Assembly: GCA_945787595.1 (NCBI GenBank)
Contig: CALZJV010000386.1
Location: forward strand, 1-11,945
From: an uncultured Desulfobacterales bacterium
GTDB taxonomy: Bacteria; Desulfobacterota; Desulfobacteria; Desulfobacterales; JAFDCJ01
Reading direction: 5' to 3'
DNA: 11,945 nucleotides
The stretch's first letter is position 1. Every line of letters begins with the position of its first letter. Below are positions 5,880 to 11,945 of the stretch, in pieces. The notes under the pieces are model-generated. The model searched no databases and had not been told where the DNA came from. It saw nothing but the letters and a program-made list of their open reading frames with translations. The position numbers and the translations under genes are program-made.

Positions 5880-6485
5880 ATGAAGAAAATCCTGCTTTTT
5901 TTTCTTACTGCTGTTTTTGTTTTTTTGGGTTACCGGATATTCGTCGCCCCGCCGCAGGTCAAAGAGGGATCGATTCCCTATAACACCGTCATCTGTTTCG
6001 GCGACAGCCTGACCTACGGAACCGGGGCAGACCAAGGCAAGGATTATCCGTCTCAGCTGTCTGGAATAATTGCAAAACCGGTGATTAATGCCGGTGTGCC
6101 AGGCGATACGACCGCCAGGGCCTTAAAAAGGCTTCAGCGGGATGTGTTGGCCAGATCACCCGACGTGGTTCTGATCACTCTGGGGGGCAATGACCTGAAA
6201 AACGGTGTCCCCAAAGACATCGCATTTGAAAATTTGAAGCATATTGTTGAATCGATTCAAGAACAGGGGGCCCGGGTCATCATCGGCGGGCTCAAGTTTC
6301 CCTTAAGGGATCGCGGTTTTGCCAGGGGATATAAAGAATTGGCCGATCAGACCGGGGCGGTTTTGATTCCCAACATTTTTAAGGATATCATGGGCAATCG
6401 CAAATTGATGAGTGATCCGATTCATCCAAACGGAGACGGGTACAAAATGATAGCGCAGAGATTTTTGGCAGCGATGCATCCATGA
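5880..6485 (+). CDS. Membrane-anchored or exported SGNH/GDSL hydrolase (TesA-like arylesterase/lysophospholipase)
   Basis: A 201-residue serine hydrolase. An N-terminal hydrophobic segment, 'KKILLFFLTAVFVFLGYRIF' (2-21), lacks an obvious cleavage site and looks like an uncleaved signal anchor that places the enzyme in the periplasm. All SGNH blocks are present: block I 'FGDSLTYGTGA' with nucleophile S43; block II 'NAGVPGDTT' with the oxyanion Gly at 75; block III 'GGND' with N104; and block V 'DPIHPNGDGY' with D179 and H182. The closest familiar relatives are TesA-type esterases/lysophospholipases; the natural substrate is unknown. The ATG at 5880 is the start because it follows the EamA stop by one nucleotide and has GGCGGGG upstream in the end of that gene. 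A longer reading from 5793 would overlap the transporter by 86 nt and bury the signal sequence. Confidence 0.9.
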   Translation: MKKILLFFLTAVFVFLGYRIFVAPPQVKEGSIPYNTVICFGDSLTYGTGADQGKDYPSQLSGIIAKPVINAGVPGDTTARALKRLQRDVLARSPDVVLITLGGNDLKNGVPKDIAFENLKHIVESIQEQGARVIIGGLKFPLRDRGFARGYKELADQTGAVLIPNIFKDIMGNRKLMSDPIHPNGDGYKMIAQRFLAAMHP

Positions 6486-6598
6486 TGAGGTGACTGAATT
6501 CCCCTTGCAGATTTAATGAAATTGGTTCAAAATTGAATTCCAAAACGAAAATATACATTTTTTTTGAGTGAGTCCTTAACTGGGGTGGAATAGTAAAG

Positions 6599-7006
6599 AT
6601 GGACAACAAGAAAATTTTGGTTGTTGACGACGAATCGGATATGAGAATTTTTGTTTCCACCGTCGTGGAAACCTTGGGTTTTGAGCCGATTGTGGCCGAA
6701 GACGGGGCTGAGGCTCTCGAAAAAGCCAGATTACTCTTACCAACGCTGGTGATCCTGGATGTCATGATGCCTAAAATCGAAGACGGTATGCGAACCTATC
6801 AGCAGTTTAGAATGGATGAAGGCTTATCCCGCATACCCGTCATTATGTTGTCTGCCATTGCAAAAAAAACTTTTTCCCATTTTATTAGAGTATTGAATCC
6901 TCAGAAGGGGAGGCAGATCCCAGAACCTGACGCTTACATGGAGAAACCTCCAGATGCCGCAGAACTCAGCAGGCTGATAGCGGCGCTTTTGCCGCAGGAG
7001 AACTGA
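6599..7006 (+). CDS. Stand-alone response-regulator receiver protein
   Basis: A 135-residue CheY-like receiver with no output domain. The acidic pocket is D10-D11, the phosphoacceptor is D54 in 'LVILDVMMP', the switch Ser is S85 in 'VIMLSA' and the conserved Lys is K116 in 'YMEKP'. The segment between S85 and K116 is about nine residues longer than in CheY and is basic ('KKTFSHFIRVLNPQKGRQ'), so the alpha4-beta5 face, which usually contacts partners, is expanded. It lies 77 bp upstream of the heme-type sensor kinase on the same strand and is a natural phosphoacceptor for it, either as a phosphate sink or as a diffusible messenger. The ATG is preceded only by a weak GGTGGAA. A preceding 113-bp gap (6486-6598) shows no gene and no strong terminator. 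Confidence 0.9.
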   Translation: MDNKKILVVDDESDMRIFVSTVVETLGFEPIVAEDGAEALEKARLLLPTLVILDVMMPKIEDGMRTYQQFRMDEGLSRIPVIMLSAIAKKTFSHFIRVLNPQKGRQIPEPDAYMEKPPDAAELSRLIAALLPQEN

Positions 7007-7022
7007 TGAGGATATCTGAATG

Positions 7023-7050
7023 TTGACTGAAATGTTGCATTTATTATCAA
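7023..7050 (+). promoter_or_regulatory. Weak candidate sigma-70 promoter before the sensor kinase
   Basis: TTGACT (7023-7028, 5 of 6 to the -35) is followed after 16 bp by TATCAA (7045-7050, 4 of 6 to the -10). This would start transcription about 25 bp before the kinase ATG. It may allow the kinase operon to be transcribed apart from the receiver gene. Confidence 0.25.
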
Positions 7051-7083
7051 CCTTTTAATCGTTCATGATTTTAGCGTTTAACC

Positions 7084-9360
7084 ATGCTAGAATTTCTGCA
7101 AAAAATTCGCCGCAGCCTGATTTCCAAATTGCTCATCCTGGTTAGTTTGAGCCTGTTTCTGTGTGTTTCCGTCTGGGCCTACTTTAATATCAAATACCAG
7201 AAAAAAAGTCTGATGAATGGCATCGTTTCGAGTGCAGATACCCTGACCTCTACGATTAAGCTCGGGGCCCACTATGCCATGATGAATAATTTAAGAGATG
7301 ATATTACCCGGATTATAACGAAAGTTGCTTCTGAGAAAAACATCAAAAATTTAAGGATTTACAATAAAGAGGGCCAGATAAAATTTTCAAACAACCATGG
7401 GGAAGTCGATCAAGTCACCAACATTAAAGACGAGGCCTGCTATGTCTGCCATCGCTCGGAACCGCCCCTGACAGAGCTGAGCATGGGTGAAAGGACCCGC
7501 ATCTTTTCTTCTCCACAGGGGTACCGACTGCTGGGAATCCTCAGTCCGATTTACAGCGAGCCCGGGTGTTCATCAAATACCTGCCATGTTCACCCCGCGG
7601 ACAAGCAGGTTCTGGGGGCTTTGGATGTCGTTGTATCGCTTGAAGAAACCGATAGGGAGATATGGCTTTTTCAAAAATGGTTGTTGGGATTTGCGGTGCT
7701 AATATTTGTATTTACATCCACAGCGGTTCTCTTTTTTGTTCTGCGATTTGTTAAACGCCCTATCAATAATATAATGAATGAGACCAAGCTGATAGCCAAT
7801 GGGGAGTATGACTCCCGAATCGAGATCGACCAGGAAGATGAAATCGGCCAGTTGTCTATGGCGATCAACAAGATGAGCAGCAAGATCGCCGAAAAGCAGC
7901 AGGAACTCAATAAGCAAAGAATTGAATACCAGACACTGTTTGAACGGGTTCCCTGTATTATCACGGTTCAGGATCGTGATTACCGACTGCTCCGCTACAA
8001 CCGTGAATTCAGCGAAAAATTCAGTCCCCGGCCCGGTGATTACTGTTATGACGCCTATAAGGGACGGAAACAAAAATGTGAGATTTGCCCGGTTGAGCAA
8101 ACATTTGAAGACGGACGGACGCATTTTAGCGAAGAGCGGGGATTGAGCAAAGATGGTAAGCTGACCCACTGGATTGTCAACACCGCTCCCATCAGAAACG
8201 AAAACGGTGAGGTCGTTGCCGCCATGGAGATGAGCCTTGATGTGACCCATATCAAACTGCTGGAAAAGGAACTGGAGAAATCGGAAAAAAAATATTCCGC
8301 CATCTTCGACAACATTCCCAACCCGGTGTTTGTTCTCAACATGGACAGCCTTGAGATCCTCGACTGTAACGACAGCGTCGAAACTGTTTATGGATATAAA
8401 AAGGATGAAATCATCCAAACATCTTTGCTGGAGCTGTTCAGAAAAGAAGAACGAATTTACTATGAGAAATCAATAAAGACATCGACCGTTATCAACCAGG
8501 CCCGGCAATTTAATGCAAACGGTGAACCCCTATTTGTGAATATGCGGGTTTCACCCTCTGAATATCCCGGTGGTAAAGTACTTCTGGTTACAACCAGCGA
8601 TGTTACCAAACGCCTTGAAGCCGAGCAGCAGTTGATCCAGGCCAGCAAAATGGCCACCCTGGGCGAAATGGCAACCGGGGTGGCCCATGAGCTCAACCAG
8701 CCCCTTTCGGTGATCAAGACGGCCAGTCGCTTCTTCCTAAGAAAGATCGCTAAAAAGGAAAAGATAGAGGAAGAGATTTTGTCCACCATGGCCACCGAGA
8801 TCGATTCCTATGTCGACCGTGCCACCAAAATTATTAACCACATGCGGCAATTCGGCCGCCAGTCGGATGTCACCCTGGAAAGGGTCCAGGTAAACGATAT
8901 CCTCGAAAGGGCGCTCGAGATTCTGGGCCAGCAGTTGAAAGTCAGGGGCATCGAGGTTCAATGGGATCTGGCCCCCGATCTTCCGCTGATCCTGGCCGAT
9001 CCCGATCGCCTGGAGCAGGTTTTTATCAATCTATTGATAAACGCCCGACATGCCATCGATGAAAAATGGCAATCTCAGTCCCACCTAACAGGAGAGAAGA
9101 AAATCACATTGAAAACCAGCACCGATAATAATGTCATTATCGTTGAAGTTGCTGACACGGGACCCGGCATCCCGCAGTCGATGCTGGAGCGCATATTCGA
9201 GCCCTTTTTTACCACCAAAAAAGTCGGTCAGGGCACCGGTCTGGGCCTTTCCATCAGCTACGGCATTATCAACGATTGTAAGGGCAGCATCCAGGCCGTT
9301 AGCGCAAAAAACAGCGGTGCCAGCTTTATTATCAAGTTTCCAATCGACAGAGAGGACTAA
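7084..9360 (+). CDS. Membrane sensor histidine kinase with two c-type heme motifs, HAMP and two PAS domains
   Basis: A 758-residue NtrB-like kinase. TM1 (about 14-36) and TM2 (about 197-221) enclose a periplasmic domain of about 160 residues. It holds C119-x2-C122-H123 and C162-x4-C167-H168, the second being the CxxxxCH form known from cytochrome c3-type proteins. Covalent binding of two hemes c, and hence redox or gas sensing, is inferred from this. Next come HAMP (about 221-275), PAS1 (about 280-390) with cysteines C321, C332 and C335, and PAS2 (about 400-512). HisKA carries H535 in 'GVAHELNQP'. HATPase_c has N653 in the N box, 'DTGPGIP' (691-697), 'FEPFFTTK' (705-712) and 'GTGLGLS' (717-723), so it looks catalytically complete. 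No clear Shine-Dalgarno precedes the ATG. Its TAA overlaps the next ATG. Likely partners are the receiver upstream and the REC-kinase downstream. Confidence 0.92.
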   Translation: MLEFLQKIRRSLISKLLILVSLSLFLCVSVWAYFNIKYQKKSLMNGIVSSADTLTSTIKLGAHYAMMNNLRDDITRIITKVASEKNIKNLRIYNKEGQIKFSNNHGEVDQVTNIKDEACYVCHRSEPPLTELSMGERTRIFSSPQGYRLLGILSPIYSEPGCSSNTCHVHPADKQVLGALDVVVSLEETDREIWLFQKWLLGFAVLIFVFTSTAVLFFVLRFVKRPINNIMNETKLIANGEYDSRIEIDQEDEIGQLSMAINKMSSKIAEKQQELNKQRIEYQTLFERVPCIITVQDRDYRLLRYNREFSEKFSPRPGDYCYDAYKGRKQKCEICPVEQTFEDGRTHFSEERGLSKDGKLTHWIVNTAPIRNENGEVVAAMEMSLDVTHIKLLEKELEKSEKKYSAIFDNIPNPVFVLNMDSLEILDCNDSVETVYGYKKDEIIQTSLLELFRKEERIYYEKSIKTSTVINQARQFNANGEPLFVNMRVSPSEYPGGKVLLVTTSDVTKRLEAEQQLIQASKMATLGEMATGVAHELNQPLSVIKTASRFFLRKIAKKEKIEEEILSTMATEIDSYVDRATKIINHMRQFGRQSDVTLERVQVNDILERALEILGQQLKVRGIEVQWDLAPDLPLILADPDRLEQVFINLLINARHAIDEKWQSQSHLTGEKKITLKTSTDNNVIIVEVADTGPGIPQSMLERIFEPFFTTKKVGQGTGLGLSISYGIINDCKGSIQAVSAKNSGASFIIKFPIDRED

Positions 9361-10496
9361 TGGATAAATCGATCCTGTTAGTCGATGACGAAGAGGGTAT
9401 TCGCAAGGTATTGAGCATTTTGCTGGCGGATATGGGGTATCTGGTGCATACAGCTGCCACTGGTGCGGAAGCCCTGCGTACTTTTGAAGAGTTGCGGCCG
9501 CCCATTGTGCTGACCGATATAAAGATGCCCGAAATGGACGGTATTGAGCTGTTGCGCAAGCTGAAACAGATCAGCCCCGATACCGAAGTCATCATGATTA
9601 CGGGCCACGGTGATATGGATCTGGCCATCAAAAGCGTGAAATATGAAGCCACAGATTTTGTGACCAAACCCATCAACGATGAGGTTCTGGAAATTGCCTT
9701 AAATAGGGCCCTTGAGCGGATCACCATGCGCCAAAAGCTCAATGACTATACCCACAATCTGGAGCAACTTGTCCGCGATAAGACTCGCAAGCTGGTCGAG
9801 GCCGAGCGGTTGGCGGCCATCGGACAAACCGTGGCCGGACTGTCCCACGCCATTAAGAATATTACCGGGGGCCTTAAAGGGGGTGCCTTTGTGCTGGAAA
9901 AGGGTATTGAGCTGGGCGAGCAGAAGTATCTGCTGCAGGGTTGGGAAATGATCAAGGGCAATGTAGACAAGATAACCAACTTATCTATGGATCTTCTTAA
10001 TTATGCCAAAGACATCCGACCGGATTTTCAGGAGTGTGATCCCAATCAACCTCTGCGGGAAGTTGTCGACCTTATGCGTCCCCGCGCCAAAGAGCATGGC
10101 ATTAATTTAAGTACCCAATTCGAAAAGGATGCATCTCCCTGTCATTTTGATCCCGACCTCATCCACCATAGTCTGCTCAATCTGGTGACCAACGCGCTGG
10201 ATGCCTGCATTGATGATTCCGGCAAAAAAGAAAAAAAAGTGATGGTTCGTGCAATTAAAAGGCGCGGATGGGGAGTGGAATACCAGGTTCAGGATACTGG
10301 CTGCGGAATGACGGCGGATGTCAAAAAGAAAATTTTCCAGAGTTTTTTCAGCACCAAAGGGACCGACGGAACCGGCATCGGTTTGATGATCACCAAGAAA
10401 ATCATCGACGAGCATCACGGCGTGATCGAAGCTCAATCAAAAGAGGGTTCCGGATCCAGGTTCATTATCAGGATACCCAAAACGCCTCAAAATTAA
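9360..10496 (+). CDS. Response regulator-histidine kinase fusion (REC-HisKA-like-HATPase)
   Basis: A 378-residue soluble protein. The N-terminal receiver (about 1-120) has D9/D10, phosphoacceptor D53 in 'VLTDIKMPEMDG', T81 and K103. A coiled-coil-like linker (about 121-150) leads to a dimerisation helix with H163 in 'LSHAIKNITGG' and a C-terminal HATPase with N278 in 'LVTNALDA', 'DTGCGM' (312-317) and 'GTGIGL' (337-342). The residue after the phospho-His is Ala rather than the usual Glu/Asp, as in some 'HxIKN' kinases. Autokinase activity may be altered, or the module may act mainly as a phosphatase or acceptor. The start codon overlaps the preceding kinase stop (TAATG) and GAGAGGA lies just upstream, so the two are translationally coupled. 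The receiver is a likely target of the upstream kinase, making this a relay step towards the sigma-54 activator. Confidence 0.9.
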   Translation: MDKSILLVDDEEGIRKVLSILLADMGYLVHTAATGAEALRTFEELRPPIVLTDIKMPEMDGIELLRKLKQISPDTEVIMITGHGDMDLAIKSVKYEATDFVTKPINDEVLEIALNRALERITMRQKLNDYTHNLEQLVRDKTRKLVEAERLAAIGQTVAGLSHAIKNITGGLKGGAFVLEKGIELGEQKYLLQGWEMIKGNVDKITNLSMDLLNYAKDIRPDFQECDPNQPLREVVDLMRPRAKEHGINLSTQFEKDASPCHFDPDLIHHSLLNLVTNALDACIDDSGKKEKKVMVRAIKRRGWGVEYQVQDTGCGMTADVKKKIFQSFFSTKGTDGTGIGLMITKKIIDEHHGVIEAQSKEGSGSRFIIRIPKTPQN

Positions 10497-10542
10497 GTTG
10501 TTAAAATATCTCTTTGGATTGTAACCTTGGCGGCTATAACTT

Positions 10543-11169
10543 ATGGATAATATCCTCATTAAATACAGCCAGCTTGGCGATATTTTCGATTTTTTCTCCA
10601 TGGGGGTTATAGTCCTGTCGCCGGAGCGCAAAATTATTGCTTTGAATCAATCGGCGGAATTAATTACGGGATACAAGGCCTCCGATCTTGTCGGTAAAAA
10701 CTGTACCGACCTTCTGATGGATTCACTTTGCGGCGGGAAATGCGCCTATCCGCAAGCGGCGGGAAATATCCGTAAATCCGGCGGGATGGATATCGAGGTA
10801 ACTGGTCAGGATAATGAAACCCGCAATATCACCAGGATTGTCTCGCCCGTCTATGGTCCGGACAACTTGCCATCGGGTTGTATCGAAATTTTCCAGGACC
10901 ACTCGGCCTTAAAAGATTTGCTTGAACGCGTACGGCATGATGACCGCCGCTTAAAACTCATCCTGGACAACCTGGATATCGGCGTTCTGACCGTGGATCG
11001 CGGCGGGCATATTGCCTTTTTCAATAACACGGCCGAGGCCATCACGGGGTTTAGCCGGGGAGAGGTCCGAAACAATTGCCGATGGTCAGCCCCGTTCGAG
11101 TTCCGAAGGAGAACTAAGAACCCGCGATGGACAGATCATACCGGTGCGGGCCAATTTCATGGCGCTTAA
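10543..11169 (+). CDS. PAS-PAS N-terminal part of a sigma-54-dependent activator (frameshifted in PAS2)
   Basis: The first 208 codons of what should be one long PAS-PAS-AAA+ regulator. PAS1 (about 10-120) is intact ('MGVIVLSPERKIIALNQSAE', 'LITGYKASDLVGKNC') and has a cysteine cluster C54, C63 and C67. PAS2 starts normally ('LDNLDIGVLTVDRGGHIAFF', 'NNTAEAITGFSRGEV') and then loses homology. From about 11066 the rest of PAS2 continues in the next frame ('ETIADGQPRSSSEGELRTRD', 'GQIIPVRANFMALKNEDG'), while this frame runs on with 'RNNCRWSAPFEFRRRTKNP' to a TAA at 11167-11169. Aligned with PAS1 of the same protein, about 20 residues are missing at the junction, so a deletion of roughly 60-70 bp not divisible by three explains it better than a single-base slip. 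As drawn, the product would be a sensor fragment without output. An assembly error is possible. Confidence 0.75.
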   Translation: MDNILIKYSQLGDIFDFFSMGVIVLSPERKIIALNQSAELITGYKASDLVGKNCTDLLMDSLCGGKCAYPQAAGNIRKSGGMDIEVTGQDNETRNITRIVSPVYGPDNLPSGCIEIFQDHSALKDLLERVRHDDRRLKLILDNLDIGVLTVDRGGHIAFFNNTAEAITGFSRGEVRNNCRWSAPFEFRRRTKNPRWTDHTGAGQFHGA

Positions 11170-11945
11170 AAATGAGGACGGGCGCATCGTCGGTGGTCTG
11201 GCAACCATTACCGATTTATCGCTAAAATATCAATTTAACAGTGAAATAAAGGGGCGTTATACCTTTTATGACATGGTCGGTAAGGACCCGGCCATTCAGA
11301 AAATTTTTGAAATTATTCCCGTGGTGGCGGCCAGTGACGCAACCATTTTAATTGAAGGTCCCACCGGAACCGGCAAGGATGTGCTCGCCAAAGTCATCCA
11401 CAATGCCAGTGCGCGCTCCAAAAACCCGCTGGTCAAAGTCAACTGCGCAGCACTGCCCGATAACCTGCTCGAATCCGAAATGTTCGGTTATGTTAAAGGC
11501 GCTTTTACCGGGGCGGACAATGATAAACCAGGACGGTTTCAGGATGCCGACCGAGGCACCATTTTCCTGGATGAAATTGGAGATCTGCCTTTATCGCTAC
11601 AGGCCAAATTGCTGCGGGTGCTGGAGGACAGAGAATTTTATCCCCTGGGCAGCAGAAAAACGACCAAAGTGGATGTACGCATTATTTCGGCAACCAACCA
11701 AAATTTGGGACAGCTAGTGCAACAAAGACGTTTTCGAGAGGATCTTTTTTACCGCTTAAATGTGATGCGCCTGGAGCTACCGCCCCTAAAGAATCGCCGC
11801 AGCGATATTCCGCTTTTGATTTCTCATATTTTAAAACGCTTGAGGCTTACCCGGGATTCCCGGGCGGAAAACTTTTCCAACAATGCCATGGACGTTCTTT
11901 TGAACTACGATTTTCCCGGCAACGTCAGGGAACTGGAAAACATTA
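11159..11945 (+). CDS. Sigma-54-dependent activator, AAA+ domain (right part, truncated by window end)
   Basis: This is the continuation of the PAS-PAS regulator in the other frame. PAS2 homology in this frame begins near 11066; the first ATG is at 11159, and the frame is open to the window end. The end of PAS2 ('GGLATITDLSLKYQF') and a linker precede a sigma-54-interacting AAA+ domain. Counting from that ATG, Walker A is 'GPTGTGKD' (67-74), the sigma-54 contact loop GAFTGA is at 114-119, Walker B is 'GTIFLDE' (133-139), and the sensor and arginine-finger segment is 'RFREDLFYRLN' (191-201). 'FPGNVRELEN' ends the window, and a Fis-type DNA-binding domain would be expected beyond it. All motor motifs are intact. 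The upstream stop codon (TAA, 11167-11169) overlaps the ATG region, so re-initiation could yield a PAS-less motor. The cognate -24/-12 promoter is not in this window. Confidence 0.8.
   Translation, partial: MALKNEDGRIVGGLATITDLSLKYQFNSEIKGRYTFYDMVGKDPAIQKIFEIIPVVAASDATILIEGPTGTGKDVLAKVIHNASARSKNPLVKVNCAALPDNLLESEMFGYVKGAFTGADNDKPGRFQDADRGTIFLDEIGDLPLSLQAKLLRVLEDREFYPLGSRKTTKVDVRIISATNQNLGQLVQQRRFREDLFYRLNVMRLELPPLKNRRSDIPLLISHILKRLRLTRDSRAENFSNNAMDVLLNYDFPGNVRELENI

Noticed and set aside
7699..8418. A 239-codon minus-strand ORF
   Set aside because: It lies wholly opposite the HAMP and PAS regions of the sensor kinase, whose domains are unmistakable; it is an antisense shadow.
11055..11075. 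Programmed ribosomal frameshift in the activator
   Set aside because: No slippery heptamer or downstream structure is visible, and about 20 residues of PAS2 are missing, which slippage cannot explain.
11352..11717. A 121-codon plus-strand ORF near the right end
   Set aside because: It is out of frame with the AAA+ domain, which occupies the same DNA with all its motifs in another frame.

Overview
The window looks like a chromosomal segment from an anaerobic, heme-c-rich deltaproteobacterial lineage (Desulfobacterota, perhaps near Desulfobacteraceae). The evidence is a sensor kinase with two c-type heme attachment motifs in its extracytoplasmic domain, PAS domains carrying cysteine clusters, a sigma-54 activator, a remnant of an MttB-type (trimethylamine methyltransferase family) gene, and several families of intergenic palindromes and 7-bp tandem repeats. 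This assignment is inference; there is no rRNA or other phylogenetic marker here. No tRNA, rRNA, CRISPR array or complete mobile element was seen.

Left part (1-4945), a loose set of accessory genes with long, repeat-rich gaps. A REP-like palindrome (9-50) precedes a GntR/FCD regulator (157-846, +). It converges on a PNPOx-like flavoprotein (933-1553, -), with a perfectly placed palindromic repeat (876-914) between the two stops. Three more minus-strand genes follow: an SDR of the Lin1944-like type that lacks the catalytic Tyr/Lys (1668-2276), an exported protein of unknown function (2581-3216) and a two-cysteine Asp/Glu-racemase-superfamily protein (3630-4418). Just upstream of the racemase, on the same strand, lies a decayed N-terminal fragment of an MttB-family gene (4421-4561). 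The gaps at 3223-3629 and 4562-4945 carry a REPIN-like pair of inverted hairpins, heptamer tandem repeats and a set of mutually exclusive hairpins.

Middle (4946-6485, +): a ten-TM EamA/DMT exporter and a membrane-anchored SGNH/GDSL hydrolase, one nucleotide apart and so probably translationally coupled.

Right part (6599-11945, +), a signalling locus: a stand-alone receiver protein; a large membrane histidine kinase (TM - two-heme periplasmic sensor - TM - HAMP - PAS - PAS - HisKA - HATPase); a REC-histidine kinase fusion whose start codon overlaps the kinase stop (TAATG); and a PAS-PAS-AAA+ sigma-54 activator that runs off the right edge. The working model is a redox- or small-ligand-responsive phosphorelay with a sigma-54-dependent output. 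The activator is broken in this sequence. Its second PAS domain has lost roughly 20 residues with a change of reading frame near 11065-11070, which separates the two sensor domains from the AAA+ motor unless the downstream part re-initiates at the ATG at 11159. This lesion (or assembly error), the heme-c sensor, and the hidden MttB remnant and REPIN-like element are the points most worth checking.
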